DNA of 64,000 nucleotides, taken from NCBI GenBank assembly GCA_020226215.1, contig CM035226.1:91474895-91538894 (forward strand), in the 5' to 3' direction. This DNA is from Sindora glabra. Taxonomy: Eukaryota; Streptophyta; Magnoliopsida; Fabales; Fabaceae. Of the stretch, positions 10,876-22,973 are shown piece after piece (position 1 is the first letter of the stretch; every line of letters begins with the position of its first letter). Both the position numbers and the translations under genes were made by a program. The notes under the pieces were generated by a model, which was not told the origin of the DNA, searched no databases, and saw nothing but the letters and a program-made list of their open reading frames with translations.

Positions 10876-12213
10876 TTAGGAGGACAATTGCCTAATGGAG
10901 TCCTCCATGGCTCTACCATGCTGCCTAAACTCTTCATTAGTTTTCTCTTAGGAAATGAGAAATTTCTCTAAGAGGCCTTCTAATTTAGAAGTAGAAGAGG
11001 GTTGAGCTGGTGGGTTATAGGGTCTTTGGTTTTGAAAATCGGGTGGTGGTGGTGGCCTATTGTGAGTGTTTTGAGCATTGTATGGCTAGTTAGGATTGTA
11101 GAATAGATTTGGGTGGTTCCTCCATGATGGATTGTAGGTGTTTCCAAAGGGTTCATTCGGATTCTTTTGTTCATACCCACTGTTGTGCACATAATTCACT
11201 TGCTCAGTGAAATCCTGCCCCAATTTACACTCAATTACCATGTGACCTGTCATACCACAAATCTCACAAGGAAGGTCAGTAGCACCTGTAGCATTTACAC
11301 TATTAACTTGAAATTTATCAAATTTAGCCATAAGTGCATCTACTTTGCTACCTAGATTTCCTAGTGCATCTACCTTAACCGACAAATGATTAAAAGTATC
11401 TAATTCATACTTACCTGGAGCTTTCCTTGAAGATCCCCTCTCATTTGACCATTGGTAGTGGTTCAAGGCTATGTCCTCAATCAATTCATATGCTTCATCT
11501 AACCTTTTGTTCATCAAAGCACCTCCAGCAGCAGCTTCTATAGTAAGCTTGGTATTGTAGCTTAAACCATTGTAGAAGGTGTGAAGAACTAGCCATTTTT
11601 CTAGCCTATGGTGTGGGCACAACCTCAGAAGTTCCTTATATCTATCCCAAGCGTCAAATAGAGATTCCCTTTCTCTATGAGAGAATGTGGTGATTTCATT
11701 CCTCAACTAAGCAGTCTTGCTTGAAGGGAAATATCGTTATAGAAAAGCCCTCAGTAGCTCTTCCCATGTGGTAATAGATCTTGCTGGTAAAGAATGTAAC
11801 CAAGCCCTTACTCTATCCCTAAAGGAGAATGGGAAGAGTCTAAGCTTAATGGCATCTGCTGCTACACCATTTATCTTGATTGTGTCACAATATTCTAAGA
11901 AAATCTGAATGTGAAGGTTGGGATCCTCCATTGGTCCTCCACCAAACTGGTTTTGCTGCACCATAAACAAAAGAGCTGGCTTCAATTCGAAGTTATTAGC
12001 TTCAACAGTAGGCCCTTTTATACTAGATTGAAGCCCAGTTGCGTCAGGTGCTGCAAATTCTCTAAGGGACCTGTTATCCATGCCTTCAATCATTGTTTCA
12101 ATGTAAATTGGCTCTTGGATATGTACTGATTTTTGCTCTCTCCTTCTCCTAAGCAGAGTTCTTTCAATCTCCGAATCTAAGTCAAGAATTCCTTCAAGAC
12201 TTTTCTTTCACAT
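10876..12213 (-). pseudogene. Athila gag
   Basis: The retrotransposon-gag domain spans about 11,560-12,090 (DPNLHIQIFLEYCDTIKING, FPFSFRDRVRAWLHSLP, SLFDAWDRYKELLRLCPHH). A CCHC zinc knuckle CEICGMTGHMVIEC follows at about 11,225-11,270, spaced CX2CX4HX4C. The frame is open upstream to an ATG at 12,213-12,211, but a TGA at 12,208-12,210 follows directly, so the true start is uncertain; an internal ATG is at 12,091-12,093. Stops: 11,737-11,739 (TAA), 11,707-11,709 (TAG), 11,086-11,088 (TAG), 10,948-10,950 (TAA), 10,876-10,878 (TAA). The reading frame is the same as that of protease, RT and integrase. Gag packs the RNA. Confidence 0.88.
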
Positions 12214-12383
12214 ATACAAAATTTTCTGCAAAAAGAGTAGGTAATACTCAAATAGAACAAAATAAGAAAGAAATTCTATATAAAAATAAGAAAATCAGAA
12301 CAAGATGAATTAAGAACTAAAAAAAAAATGAATTGCCTAGTCTAATTTACTCAAAAGTTTCTGTTAATATCAACTAGTTTCAA

Positions 12384-12401
12384 TCCCCGGCAACGGTGCC
12401 A
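12384..12401 (-). other. Athila primer-binding site (tRNA-Asp)
   Basis: Minus strand reads TGGCACCGTTGCCGGGGA, complementary to the 3' end of plant tRNA-Asp with one mismatch (the usual form has TGGCGCC). It lies six bases inside the upstream LTR. This site fixes the direction of the element and supports the Athila assignment. Confidence 0.88.
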
Positions 12402-13585
12402 AAAACTTGACGTGAATCTGTAAGTGCACGGGTTTAGTCGAGTTATAGTATAGAAGATATCATCTTCACAGGGATTGAGTGTTGAATACTAACTGAATTT
12501 CAAGGTAAATTATCTAGGTGTACCAATTGTAATTGTGAATTAAGAGTAAGATGCGAAACAAAGTTTAATTATCAAGAAGGAAACAAATGTAACTAGTATG
12601 AATTAAGTAAAGATTTAATTCAAATGGGGTGGAAGTGTACTTAGCTTTAGGGTTTCCTTGTGCTATTCATTATGGAATGAAGATAATCTTCTAGCTCGGT
12701 TTACTGTTAATTTAGATTGTTGGATTACCGAAAATAAGCTATACCTCATTGTAAGGCTACTAGTTACTAACCTATAAATAAAGTGCCCAGAATTTCTTTA
12801 GTAATCACTCACCTAAGTTGCATTAACAGTGCTTGAGAATCCAATTTTAGACATTTCATCCTGTGCAAAAGAATTCATTAGCTTAATTCCTAAGTCTAAT
12901 AGAGATTCCCAATGATTATGCAAGGTTTGATTAATTAATTAGTCATTCCAACCTAAAATCAACTAATCCTTTACACAAATCCAATATTTCGGAAGTATTG
13001 GGTTGTAGAATTACAAAACAGCATAATTAAATCATAAATTAACAATAAATCTAGCTAGATTATATTAAAATTAAATCCATAAATCCATGAACAAATCTAC
13101 CCCAGCTGAGCACTGAGTTTTAGTGTGAGTTCATTACAAAACCAGTAGAAAATCAAAAAATAAGAAGGGGAATCAAACTAGTCATGAAGCTTTACAAATT
13201 CCTTATTTGAATCTTCAATCCTTCGCTTGAATCCAACGCTAGCAGTCGCCCTTAGTATTTTTGGGTCTCTCCTAGGATTTCTACTGATGGCTCTCCTTTT
13301 AATTTTCAATTTTCCTCCTCCCTTAGTGATTTTTTACATAAAACTTATATGGGTAAAGTACATGGGGTATGACACGGCTCGTGTTGTACCCCGTGTTCTT
13401 CTGCGAAGGTTAGGCAGTATGATACACGGGGTCTGACACTCCCCGTGTTTACTTACGAAGGCTCAGGTAGTATGGTACACGGGGTATGACATGCCTTATG
13501 TTGTACCCCGTGTTCTTCTGCGAGCAGCTCAGTGAGTCCTCGAAACACACAAAAAGATACACGGCCTTCCACATGGGGTTCTCAT

Positions 13586-14218
13586 TGTTGGGATTTCGGA
13601 TTATCACATGCAGCGAAATTTTAAATTTTGATCCGAATTCTACCTAAGATCCATGCAAAAAGCATAAGTCAATGATTAGGGTTTTACCTATTGGGCACTC
13701 GTATTTCTACTGATCAAAACTTGAGAGCGGATGAATCAAACGCCGGCCGGAAGGTACAGCGTCTCTACGGTATCCACACGGAGTGAACAACGACCTCTCA
13801 CCCTCCACGCGTCTGCTAGGATGCGTTTTTTCTCTCTAAGAATTAGGATCAGATGTTTTCTGAGTGACTTAGGGTTTATATGGAAGCTTTGGACGTGATC
13901 ATTAAGTGCTGCCCTCAAGTCCCCTTTTATCGAACTTAGGCAAGCCATAATCCTAGTCCTACTAGGATAATGCTTCCAAAATCCTAATCACACTTAACAA
14001 CTCATCTTATCCTTATCCTAGAGATAATGGGAAGAGATAAAACTTATCTATTAATTATCTAATATTAGATAATAATATTATCTCATAATATAAATATCTT
14101 AATTATTAGATAATTGCATATAGTTATCAAATATCAGAATAATATTATCTCATAATATATTTATCTAATATCTGATAAGATAATTACTTGATATTACTTT
14201 AATATCAAATAATATCAC

Positions 14219-14284
<66 letters not shown>

Positions 14285-15276
14285 GTGAATTTATTATTCT
14301 TAATAATATATATGCACGAAAATAAGTCCAATTAATTGGATATTAATATAATTAAAGTCCAATTAATTATTGTCTTATTCCTACTTCTTTTGTGTGACCC
14401 TGTAAGTTCTTACTACGTTGACAATGACTTATTATTGAGCCATAGATAGCGAGCGGTATCTAGCAATACATCACTGCCACTTAAGTAGTAAGAATGTCTC
14501 TGATTCGACATCCACCTAATACATGATCAACGTTTTGCATCATAACCCTTTTGTAATAATATCCAAATTGAACTGGAGGCATAGAATGTGTCATCCTCGT
14601 CAATGTTCAATTTTATATTTCTTGATACTGAGTAGACTTAAAATAAATAATTAATATCACATATTAATTCAACTAAGCATGGCCATGCATTTCTAAGTCT
14701 CACTCAATCAAAGGGCCCAAGGATATTTCTCTTTTATACAAGAGTAACAAAATCTCATTTACATCACTCACTTCCCTCTGCATGATTTATGACACACCCA
14801 ATCAATGCCCTACTTGTCATCCTGATTAAAGGTGACATAAGACAATATTAAAGTGAGTAATTCCTCATGTAGGGAACCGTAGTGACTTCAGGTCAAAGGT
14901 TTATGTGTAGTTGTGATCATATGAGAATAACTTATGACACGTTTATCCATGCAATATTCTCATAGTGGCTCAGTCCAGTACATTGTTCACTAGCAATGTA
15001 CTCATGTATTGACTTGATATCACATATCCATGATTCGTAATCATTAGTCACTATACATGCTAGTCTCGATATATTATTACTATCCCTTTTGTAATAATAC
15101 TTGACTAGGGGCATTTTAGGAATTGCAAAGCTATTCCAAGGATAATTATTATATTAAGTTATAAATTGCGCATAATAATAATAAAAATAAAATATAATAA
15201 TTAAATTGCCTAAAATATAATACATTGTATATAACTTCAATCATCTATATGATTGGTTCTAGGACACACACCAACA
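13586..15276. mobile_element. Solo-LTR-like insertion within the Athila LTR
   Basis: 1,691 bases begin TGTTGGGATT and end CACACCAACA, so they have TG...CA ends with a 6-bp inverted terminus TGTTGG/CCAACA. Perfect 5-bp target duplications CTCAT flank them (13,581-13,585 and 15,277-15,281); the other Athila LTR keeps the empty site (CCCAT before ACCCCGTG). No internal domain, ORF, primer-binding site or internal direct repeat is seen, so a solo LTR is the best reading. A non-autonomous LTR element is the alternative. Orientation is not determined. Confidence 0.85.
14222..14280. repeat. (TA)n microsatellite
   Basis: About 29 uninterrupted TA units inside the solo-LTR-like insertion. Confidence 0.95.
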
Positions 15277-15498
15277 CTCATACCCCGTGTTCTTTGTCAG
15301 ATGAGCAAGTTTGCTTCGATTCTCCATAATTTGCATGGTTTTGGCTCCGAATCTTTTTCTAATGCTCTAATAAGTCACTTCAAAACCTGAGAACAAAATA
15401 TCGAGCATTTAAGTACCCTTTTTCAATTAATTTGCACAAGATACTAAGTAAATAAGTGATGAAATACATAGAATATAAGTGCAAATGTGCATTTATCA

Positions 15499-15820
15499 TA
15501 TATAATTCTAGGCAAGACAATTGAGTGGAAAATTATGCATTCACTTCCCACATCTATTGAATGTTATCATCATTTTCCAATAAATATGCCTTGTACTGCG
15601 TTGGGTTTAATGAAAGCGGATGCTTATATACTAACTCAGTTACAACTTGATTTTCATCAAGTCGTAGCTTTTGTCTAACTACATTTTTAAGATCATCTAG
15701 GGTGACATGTAATTTAACTTTTATTACTTTAACCTTATGACATTTAAATGTGTTATCTTCGTCTCCCTCATAAATTTTTCCAATTGCATAAATAGAAATA
15801 TTTCCGTCCCTGGTACTCAT
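15499..15820 (-). pseudogene. MULE A transposase N-terminal fragment
   Basis: From the ATG at 15,820-15,818 the translation (MSTRDGNISIYAIGKIYEGD) matches the start of the MULE B transposase (MSSSYQNICIYGNGEIYESD), then both share NQVVTEL and HPLSL. This roughly 100-residue N-terminal region resembles the PB1-like module that precedes the DNA-binding domain in many plant MULE transposases. The fragment is cut at 15,499 by the Athila insertion; its continuation is at 721-1. Confidence 0.8.
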
Positions 15821-16704
15821 TTTGATTTCTACCATAGTTGAATTTATATGACGTTGAGAATTACACAATAAATAAAAAGTATCATGGTTACAGAAATAGC
15901 TGTAATTACATATTACAATACACAGGCTCATATTTATTTCAATTTCATTAATTAATTACTTAATTATTATTGCAATTTTACATATTTACCAGCACTATTA
16001 ATTAATATATACTTACAAGTTCAATTCTACCATTTAAATCTTATGTAAGCACATTTACTAGAGCAAGTTTATAGACTTCATTTGTATAAACAAGTTTCTC
16101 ATAAAATGTATAGTGTAAGATATTATTTAATCAACATTCTGTGTATTGCAATATTTTTTAAGGGTAATGGATCAACGATAATAACACACACTTTTAATGT
16201 TGGTTTCAAACTTGAGATTAGTACCGACAACAATTCTCATCACTACAAAAATTTAGGGTTCATTTAAAACATCTTAGAAAATTTAATTATGTAGTGTTAT
16301 ATGTATTACTTAATGGTTACAAAGAGATTGATATATATTTATACACACACATTATTATCGATACTAATATTTCAATCGTAAGTAAAAGACATGGACATGA
16401 AAAGTATGAAAACAAGAAACCAAGAATGTGAAAAGAAAACAACAATAAATGACTTATAAAAATTTAAGAGTTGGAAATAAATTATAGAGTAAAGTGAAAT
16501 AATCTAATTAAAAATTTTTAAAGCATTTTGAAATATTTTTAGTTTCAATAATAGTTTTTGTTATGTTAAATTTACATTACTCAATATTGTTTAGGTTGAG
16601 AATAATAAAATAAAAAATGAGAAATAGAAAATTTAAGTTTCTATAAAAGGTCTAAAATCTTGAAAAACTTTTTAATTAATACATATTTAATTTAACACAT
16701 ATCA
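15821..16704. other. AT-rich MULE A upstream region, no gene seen
   Basis: Lies upstream of the MULE A transposase start. It matches the position of the AT-rich region 55,700-58,080 in MULE B, but I see no extended base-level alignment. The 61-codon open frame at 16,082-16,267 is not recognisable. Confidence 0.5.
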
Positions 16705-17192
16705 CTAAAATATTGATATCAAGAAGATAATATTGAAAACTAAATAAATAATTTTAATTTAAGTATTAATAACATAATAGTGATCAATATTGAACAATTG
16801 TAAGAAGTGTGCTTTTGCTAAATAAAATATTACTAAAATATTGATATCAAGAAGTTTATTTTAATTTAAGTATTAATAATATAATAGTGATTAATATTGA
16901 ACAATTGTAAGAAGCGTGCTATTACTAAATAAAATATTACTAAAATATTGATATCAAGAAGATAATATTGAAAACTAAATAAATAATTTTAATTTAAGTA
17001 TTAATAGCATAATAGTGATTAATATTGAACAATTGTAAGAAGCATTCTATTGCTAAATAAAATATTGTTAAAATATTGATATCAAGAAGATAATATTGAA
17101 AACTAAATAAATAGTTTTAATTTATGTATTAATAAAATAATAGTGATTAATATTGAATAATTGTAAGAAGCGTGCTATTGCTAAATAAAATA
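16705..17192. repeat. Tandem repeat, four units of about 107-129 bp
   Basis: Units begin TAAAATATTGATATCAAGAA at 16,705, 16,834, 16,941 and 17,069. The second unit lacks about 20 bases. Units share TAATAGTGAT and GAACAATTGTAAGAAG. The array lies in the MULE A upstream region; MULE B has no obvious counterpart. Confidence 0.9.
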
Positions 17193-18479
17193 GAAATAAC
17201 AAGATACACAATATAATAACTACTTTAATAATAATTATAAGTAAATTATTTTTTATTCTAATGGTTATTTATAAAATAAATTGAAAACACTTAGATCAAA
17301 TGAATTAAGTCATTAGGAGTTGTTCCTTTCCTTACCACCTAGTTTCTTCTGTTGATTTTATTTCTTTTTCCCAATTTGAACCAAAGGGACCCCAATGTGT
17401 AGAATACTAATGAATTAGAATTATATGTATAATAATATTATTTAAAGTGTCAAAAAGTTAATGATAATATTGTATACTTCTAATATTTTCTTTCTCACCT
17501 TTAGGTGAGCACCTACATCATTTCTCATACCTACATGTAAGAATTTCTTTTAAATGTTTGTAAAATACCTACACTTATTTGTTAATTTTTATCTTATTTA
17601 TATAATTAGTTATTCTTAATCAAAACAAAATTTTTACATGTATTTCAATATTTATTCTTAATTAAATTAAAATTTATGATTTGAAAAATTAGTTTAAAAC
17701 TATCAAAGCATTACAAACCTACATCTAATGTTTATTAATAATAATTTATTATTAATAATTTTATTATTATTTTTTATTTGCTACTATTCAGATTTTTATT
17801 TATCTTTTTTTTATAATGCTTAACCTAGAATCATAATAATTCAAACTATAACAATATAAACAATATACAGAACATGCATAATCTAGTCAGACTACAAGTA
17901 TAATAAAATACCCAAAAACCATAATAATGAAAGTAAATTAAAATAGTATAAGCACATCAAGATAATACCCACAACCATAACAATATAGAAGATCTAAAAT
18001 AGTACAAATACAATAATAAACAACTAAGTAATTTAATGCAAATATAATAATAATAATAATCTAGCAACAATGCTAAATAAAATTAGGAAGTACTTATAAA
18101 CTAAAATAATATACTTAGCTACCATAATAGTAAAAGTAAATTAAAATAGTATAAGCAAATCAAAATAAAATTGATAACCATAACAATGGAGGAGAAATAA
18201 AATAGTATAGATATAACAATAAACGGATGAGATTTATTAATACAAATGTAATAATAAAATACATCGTCATATAGGATAATAATAATCTAGTCACAATGCC
18301 AAGTGACAATGCAAAATAAAATTAGGGAATACTTGTAAAAAACATTACACTCAACACAATAAATTTCTTTATGATCTTAAAATATTTTTTTCAAATAAAA
18401 TATCTTACTTGAATTGGCACCTTTAATTTTTACTATGCATGAGCAAAATTAATTGGAAGACTTACAGTAAGGTTTTGAA
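17193..18479. other. AT-rich stretch, no gene seen
   Basis: Very AT-rich with many short ATAATAAT runs. Two similar sub-blocks at about 17,920-18,060 and 18,120-18,260 share AAATAGTATAAGCA and ATAACAAT, a weak direct repeat. No coding signal. Confidence 0.5.
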
Positions 18480-18972
18480 CTCCTAAACTTGTACAAAGAG
18501 CTTCCTAGATATGGCTGCTGGGGTTATGGATTGTGGGTTGCTGCTGGAAAAGAGCTAGGGCAGAGAGTGCATGATTGCTGCTTGGAGGGGTTTTTTATAG
18601 GGCTTGTGAATAGTAGGCCACGTGTGTGGACAATGTCTTGGCGTAGGTTTGTGTGCGTGAACAGGTCTAGGCGTAGGTTTGCGTGCATGAATAAAGCCGG
18701 GCGTAGCATGGTGAATAGGGCTGGTGCAGCATGGATCACGGGTCGATGCAAGCTGTGACTAATCAAAGCTAATCATAGGCTCTGACCCAACATGATCAGT
18801 GTTGGTCACGGGCTCTGACACACTGTGATCAGCTCTGATCACGTCTGGCACCAGCCCATGATCCTGATTTTTTGAAAAAAAAAAGTTTAAGTATTTGGGT
18901 AATATGTTTTTTTGGCGTAGGGTGCAAGGCAATTGTTTTCTGAGCTTAAGCATCTCAGTCAAATAGCCCCTT
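18480..18972 (-). promoter_or_regulatory. MULE A terminal GC-rich island with TATA box
   Basis: A local GC-rich island in AT-rich DNA. On the minus strand a TATAAAAAA box (18,591-18,599) points toward the transposase. Outward lie TGATCA palindromes (18,797, 18,828 and 18,836 regions) and GATCACG motifs, then AAGTATTTGGGTAA (18,890) and AAGCATCTCAGTCAAATA (18,947) terminal motifs. The same arrangement occurs at 58,080-58,640 in MULE B. Open frames in the island (18,489-18,766) are probably not genes. Confidence 0.55.
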
Positions 18973-21900
18973 AGAATCATTAGGATGCTCAATGGGTACA
19001 CTTTGTCTATATAAAAGCGCTTTAACACCTTTTTTATGTAAGTTATTTAATGCACAAGAATTTCTTTCTCTAAATGTTCAATTTGCAAATCAAGCCAAAG
19101 CTTTGATTTCTCAAGATTTATCATTTCAAATTTCCTTTTTCAAATACTTTATTATCTTTGAAAACTCTTCATGAGTTCCAATAATTCAACATATATAGCA
19201 AGTATAATAAATTCAAATTCAAATTTCTTGATAAAAGTACAAAATATTTTTATATACTCCTTTCAATAAGCATTTACTAAAGTGATTATATCATATTTGT
19301 CTTAATTACTTTAATTTATACAAATATCTTTGTAGTTAATTGAATTTATTTTTCAACAATTCAAATTGCATGCTTTTAGCATCTAAAATCTTTCAAGAAT
19401 TATAAGATCATTGTTAATTATTATGTGTGAAATAATATATAATTAAATCAATCAGACACATATCAAGTATTGATATATTACCAAAAATAATCATGTCCAT
19501 CACATACAAATAAATTTTTCTCATAGCTAATAACAATTATTGTAAAAATTCTTGTATTATAAATTGTACTTTTTCTTTATAATTTCAATTTTTTTATTTT
19601 CTTGGTATAATTTTACATTTATATCTTATTAATTTCACACTTCTAGAGTGTTTCATTGGTTTAGCACATTTTAGGTGTTTCTTTACTTTGCAAATAAATT
19701 TAAAATTGCATTTTATCTCTAAATTACATCTTTTCTTTTGGTCAATAGTTGTATATCATCAATTTGTAAGCTTAAGATTCTCATTAGTTACTATGTTTCA
19801 TAATTTTAAGTGCTATATCATTTATAATAATAATCACTATTAACAAATATTTCCTTTTTAGGTCTATTTTTCTCATTAAAGACATAATGAATTAAGATCT
19901 TTTTTATTTCCATAAATTTCAAGTCCCAAACTTCTTTTAGAAGTTTGTTATATCTCAAATTTCTTCAAGAATATTTTATTTGTACAAGGTCATTTTATTT
20001 ATTTACTACTTTTTTATTTTAAGGATATTTTTATTTGGAATAATTAGGTTTATTATGCTTCAAGCAATACCTAAACTCAATTGTTACAAACTAATAGATT
20101 GTCCAACTTGAACATTTATCAAAATTAAAGCCCTTACAACTAATATATAATATTTATTTATTCTCTTTTGGTTTGTAATATATTTAGCAACATTCTATTC
20201 TTTGTAAATTAATCATTTTATGAACTTTTGGTTCATATTATTTTGTAAGGATCAATATGATTGTATATTATATTATTTCTATAAATGCATATTTTCTACC
20301 TTAAATTATGGGAATATAATTTTACATACGGACTTATATTTTCTAGTCACTTTTCAAGATCAACATTGTGCATTGTGGTAGAGTGAAAATATATTGCACA
20401 TGTAAAAAAATCTCATTTGTAAAACTTTTAGCTCCTAAACAAGTTTAATTATGAAGGGAGGACCCTATAGTAATTTGTTGGTATCATACAAATTAAGGTT
20501 GCAACATGCAAAATAGTATATACCTAGCAAAAATTAAAAGTTTTATTCTCATAAGTAATGGTCTTGTAGTCTACAAGACTAATTTTTCTTTACAAGCATG
20601 TGTTATAGAATATTCAATAGTTTTGTCAATAGACATATAATAATCATTAAAAACTTGAAAGTAAATTCACTAGCATTATCAAGATTAAAAGTCCTTTTTA
20701 ATAATAAGCTAGAAAATATACTAATAATTAAATTAATTGAGCATGTAATCTCACATATGCTAAATTGTGAGTTATTAACAAATACACATGAGACCATCTT
20801 ATTGAAACATTAACTAAAACCATAAAATATCTTAGTAGTCCACATGATAGGTGTACAAGTTTATATTATATATATATTATCACCTAGAATGCATTTAAAA
20901 ATTCAAAGGATTTAATTAATATTTTAGCTAGTGATGGTAAACTAATTAATTTACCTTAAAAACAAGCAATGCGTGAGAAATCATTTGCTCAAAGGATTTG
21001 TTAGTTTTTTTTTATGAATGTTCCAATGAATTCTTAAGAATTCTTTGCATCATTATTAATCTATGATGACCTAATCAATCATGTCAAGCAAGAAAATTAT
21101 TGTGATCTATAACTTTTGGTTTACAATGATGTGTCATTTAGTACAAACTAAAGGAACAAGTGGGTCATTTTTTTAATATGCTTTTTTTTAGTCGAGGTAA
21201 TATTTGTATTATTCATGTATTACGTATTCCTTTCATTTGTTGGCTCAATATGGTACCCATTTTATTGGATATCTTTGAAACTTAATAAGTGTCTTTGAGA
21301 AATATTAGGATATAATGCATTATCAATTTAAAAATTTATTCATTTAGGTAATAATAAATTTTCTCTTTTAAAGCCATCGATTAATTTTGTATTAAAATCA
21401 TGAGATATAAAATGGGAATAAGATCCTAAGACTATACATTCACATATAAGATATCAATGACATATAAGCATGCAATCATAATGCATCCAGATGATCAAAG
21501 AATATAGAATTAGATAATACTATAAGTTTAAGCGACTTCCACTTCCTCATGCAAAGCTTGGACATCAACTCTAAGATATGGAAGAAGTAATGCAAATATG
21601 ATATATACTAAAATTCCCCATTAACATATGAAAAGAACTCTAAGCAAAATCATTATAATGAAACACTAATATTAAAATAAATAATTTAGAATGGAACATG
21701 ACCTCTCAAATGATTGTAACTAAATAAGTGGAAAATTTATTTTAATTTGACTAATTAGTGATATGCAAAGCACTAAAAGTATCAAGCACGCTTGAGGAAT
21801 CTCATTATATGCAAGTTATTAAAAATGAATCAAAGATCACTAAATTGTGCTACTAAAGGTGGAAAAATTGAGAGGATTGAAAATGCAATAAAGATATAAA

Positions 21901-22973
21901 ATTTGTGTTTTTAATCATTTTGAACTTTGTAAAGAATGCCAGAAATGAAAATAAATGCATTAATCAAATGTGAAAGGATTCTTATCCTAAATTTCCCTTT
22001 GATCCATTTTCCACCATTTCACTTCTAATTATACCATGTATATAGACCCTTGGTCAAAATCTCCAAGTTTTAATATTTATAAGCTTTGTTTTCAATATTT
22101 ATATACTAGTGTCAAGTGTAAAAAGAGTCACAAGAAAGTTTTATGAGGAAATACCAAATTATGTTTAAGATCAAACCCATAATCTAAAATAGAAAATGCC
22201 ACTAAATAAAACAAATTCTCCAATAACTATCATTAAGACTAAAATGTTTATATTCTTTTTAATTAGGTACAAACAAACATATTGGTTGATAAATTAAGTT
22301 GAATATTATTTGATATAAATAACATAAAAAAATTATATGTACCATATTATTGTAATCACTTTTTCTCCTTTCTTGCATTTCTTATTGAAATTAATGTTCT
22401 AAAAGTAAATAAAGCAAAGAAAATAAATTCATTAGGATGCTTAATGATGGAAGCACAATATATAGAGTATAAAATAATATACTTACTTCCTATATTTCAA
22501 AATTAATAATAAAGTGAAGCATTACTAGAATATTGTAATAACATATTCAAAAGGCTACATATAGAATAGATTATAATTTATGTAGCACCATAAGTTTATA
22601 AAACATTTTATTAGATACACCTTTTTTTAATCACTTATTCTATTTGAGTTCTAATTTATTCTTAATTATTGTGCTATCACTTACCTAGAAAAAAAAACAT
22701 TATAAAATGAATATATACAAATTGAAAGAAGAACTTAGAAGATTGACAATAAATATATTAAATCAAACCGAACCAATATATAATATAAAACCAAGGAAAA
22801 GTTTCATTTAGCATATAGATCCAATTGACACAATATTATAAGAGCAAATATAGGATTCATTATTGTAGATGATAAAAATTTTCTTCGAATGGAGACCATC
22901 TATTTCTAAGAGGAAAAGGTTCTTCTTATCAATGTCCATTTACCTAAACCACTAGTTATGAAATTTACATAGA
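18973..22973. other. AT-rich intergenic sequence, no gene recognised
   Basis: About 4 kb with no frame longer than about 70 codons. The frames at 20,598-20,813 (both strands) give Ile/Leu/Lys-rich peptides that I do not recognise. Very decayed retroelement sequence is possible, but I cannot support a family from the translation. Confidence 0.5.

Larger units (their letters stand above)
722..15498 (-). mobile_element. Athila-type Ty3/Gypsy LTR retrotransposon inserted in MULE A
   Basis: Two direct LTRs (722-2,105 and 12,408-15,498) flank gag-pol and an extra ORF, all on the minus strand. Next to the upstream LTR lies a primer-binding site complementary to tRNA-Asp (12,384-12,401); next to the downstream LTR lies a G-rich polypurine tract (2,106-2,119). 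The tRNA-Asp primer, long LTRs, domain order gag-protease-RT-RNase H-integrase and an extra ORF after pol are all typical of the Athila clade. Flanking pentamers are CATAT (717-721) and TATAT (15,499-15,503), a target duplication with one mismatch. The LTRs differ at about 15 of the first 320 aligned bases by hand count, so the insertion is not recent. Without the nested insertion the element is about 13.1 kb. Confidence 0.92.
12408..15498 (-). repeat. Athila upstream (5') LTR, split by a nested insertion
   Basis: Begins TGACGTGAAT and ends TTTATCA on the plus strand. Removing 13,586-15,276 and one target copy leaves about 1,395 bases that align end to end with 722-2,105. CACGGGG hairpin units lie at about 13,355-13,600. 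The LTR would have held the element promoter. Confidence 0.93.
1..18972 (-). mobile_element. MULE A: Mutator-like element, truncated by window start and split by an Athila retrotransposon
   Basis: Two pieces, 1-721 and 15,499 to about 18,972, read as one diverged copy of MULE B (47,122-59,881). The N-terminal coding part lies at 15,499-15,820 and the next part at 1-721, both on the minus strand. They match the adjoining parts of the MULE B transposase in the same order once 722-15,498 is removed. A GC-rich, TGATCA-containing island (18,480-18,900) sits about 2.6 kb upstream of the transposase start, as in MULE B. The right end near 18,972 is tentative: it is placed after the last AAATAGCCCC-type terminal motif. 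The left end is outside the window, so no target duplication can be checked. Identity of the family is well supported, the exact right border is not. Confidence 0.75.

Noticed and set aside
11167..12129. Plus-strand frames and the 70-codon minus-strand frame at 10,980-11,192
   Set aside because: Shadows of gag in other phases; the true gag frame carries the CCHC knuckle.
18489..19028. Frames of 80-89 codons on both strands
   Set aside because: They fall in the GC-rich MULE A terminal island; length follows from GC content and no domain is seen.
20598..22880. Possible decayed Copia pol (Ile/Lys-rich peptides, a MEAQYIE-like peptide near 22,450)
   Set aside because: Single short resemblances without ordered domains; could be chance in AT-rich DNA.
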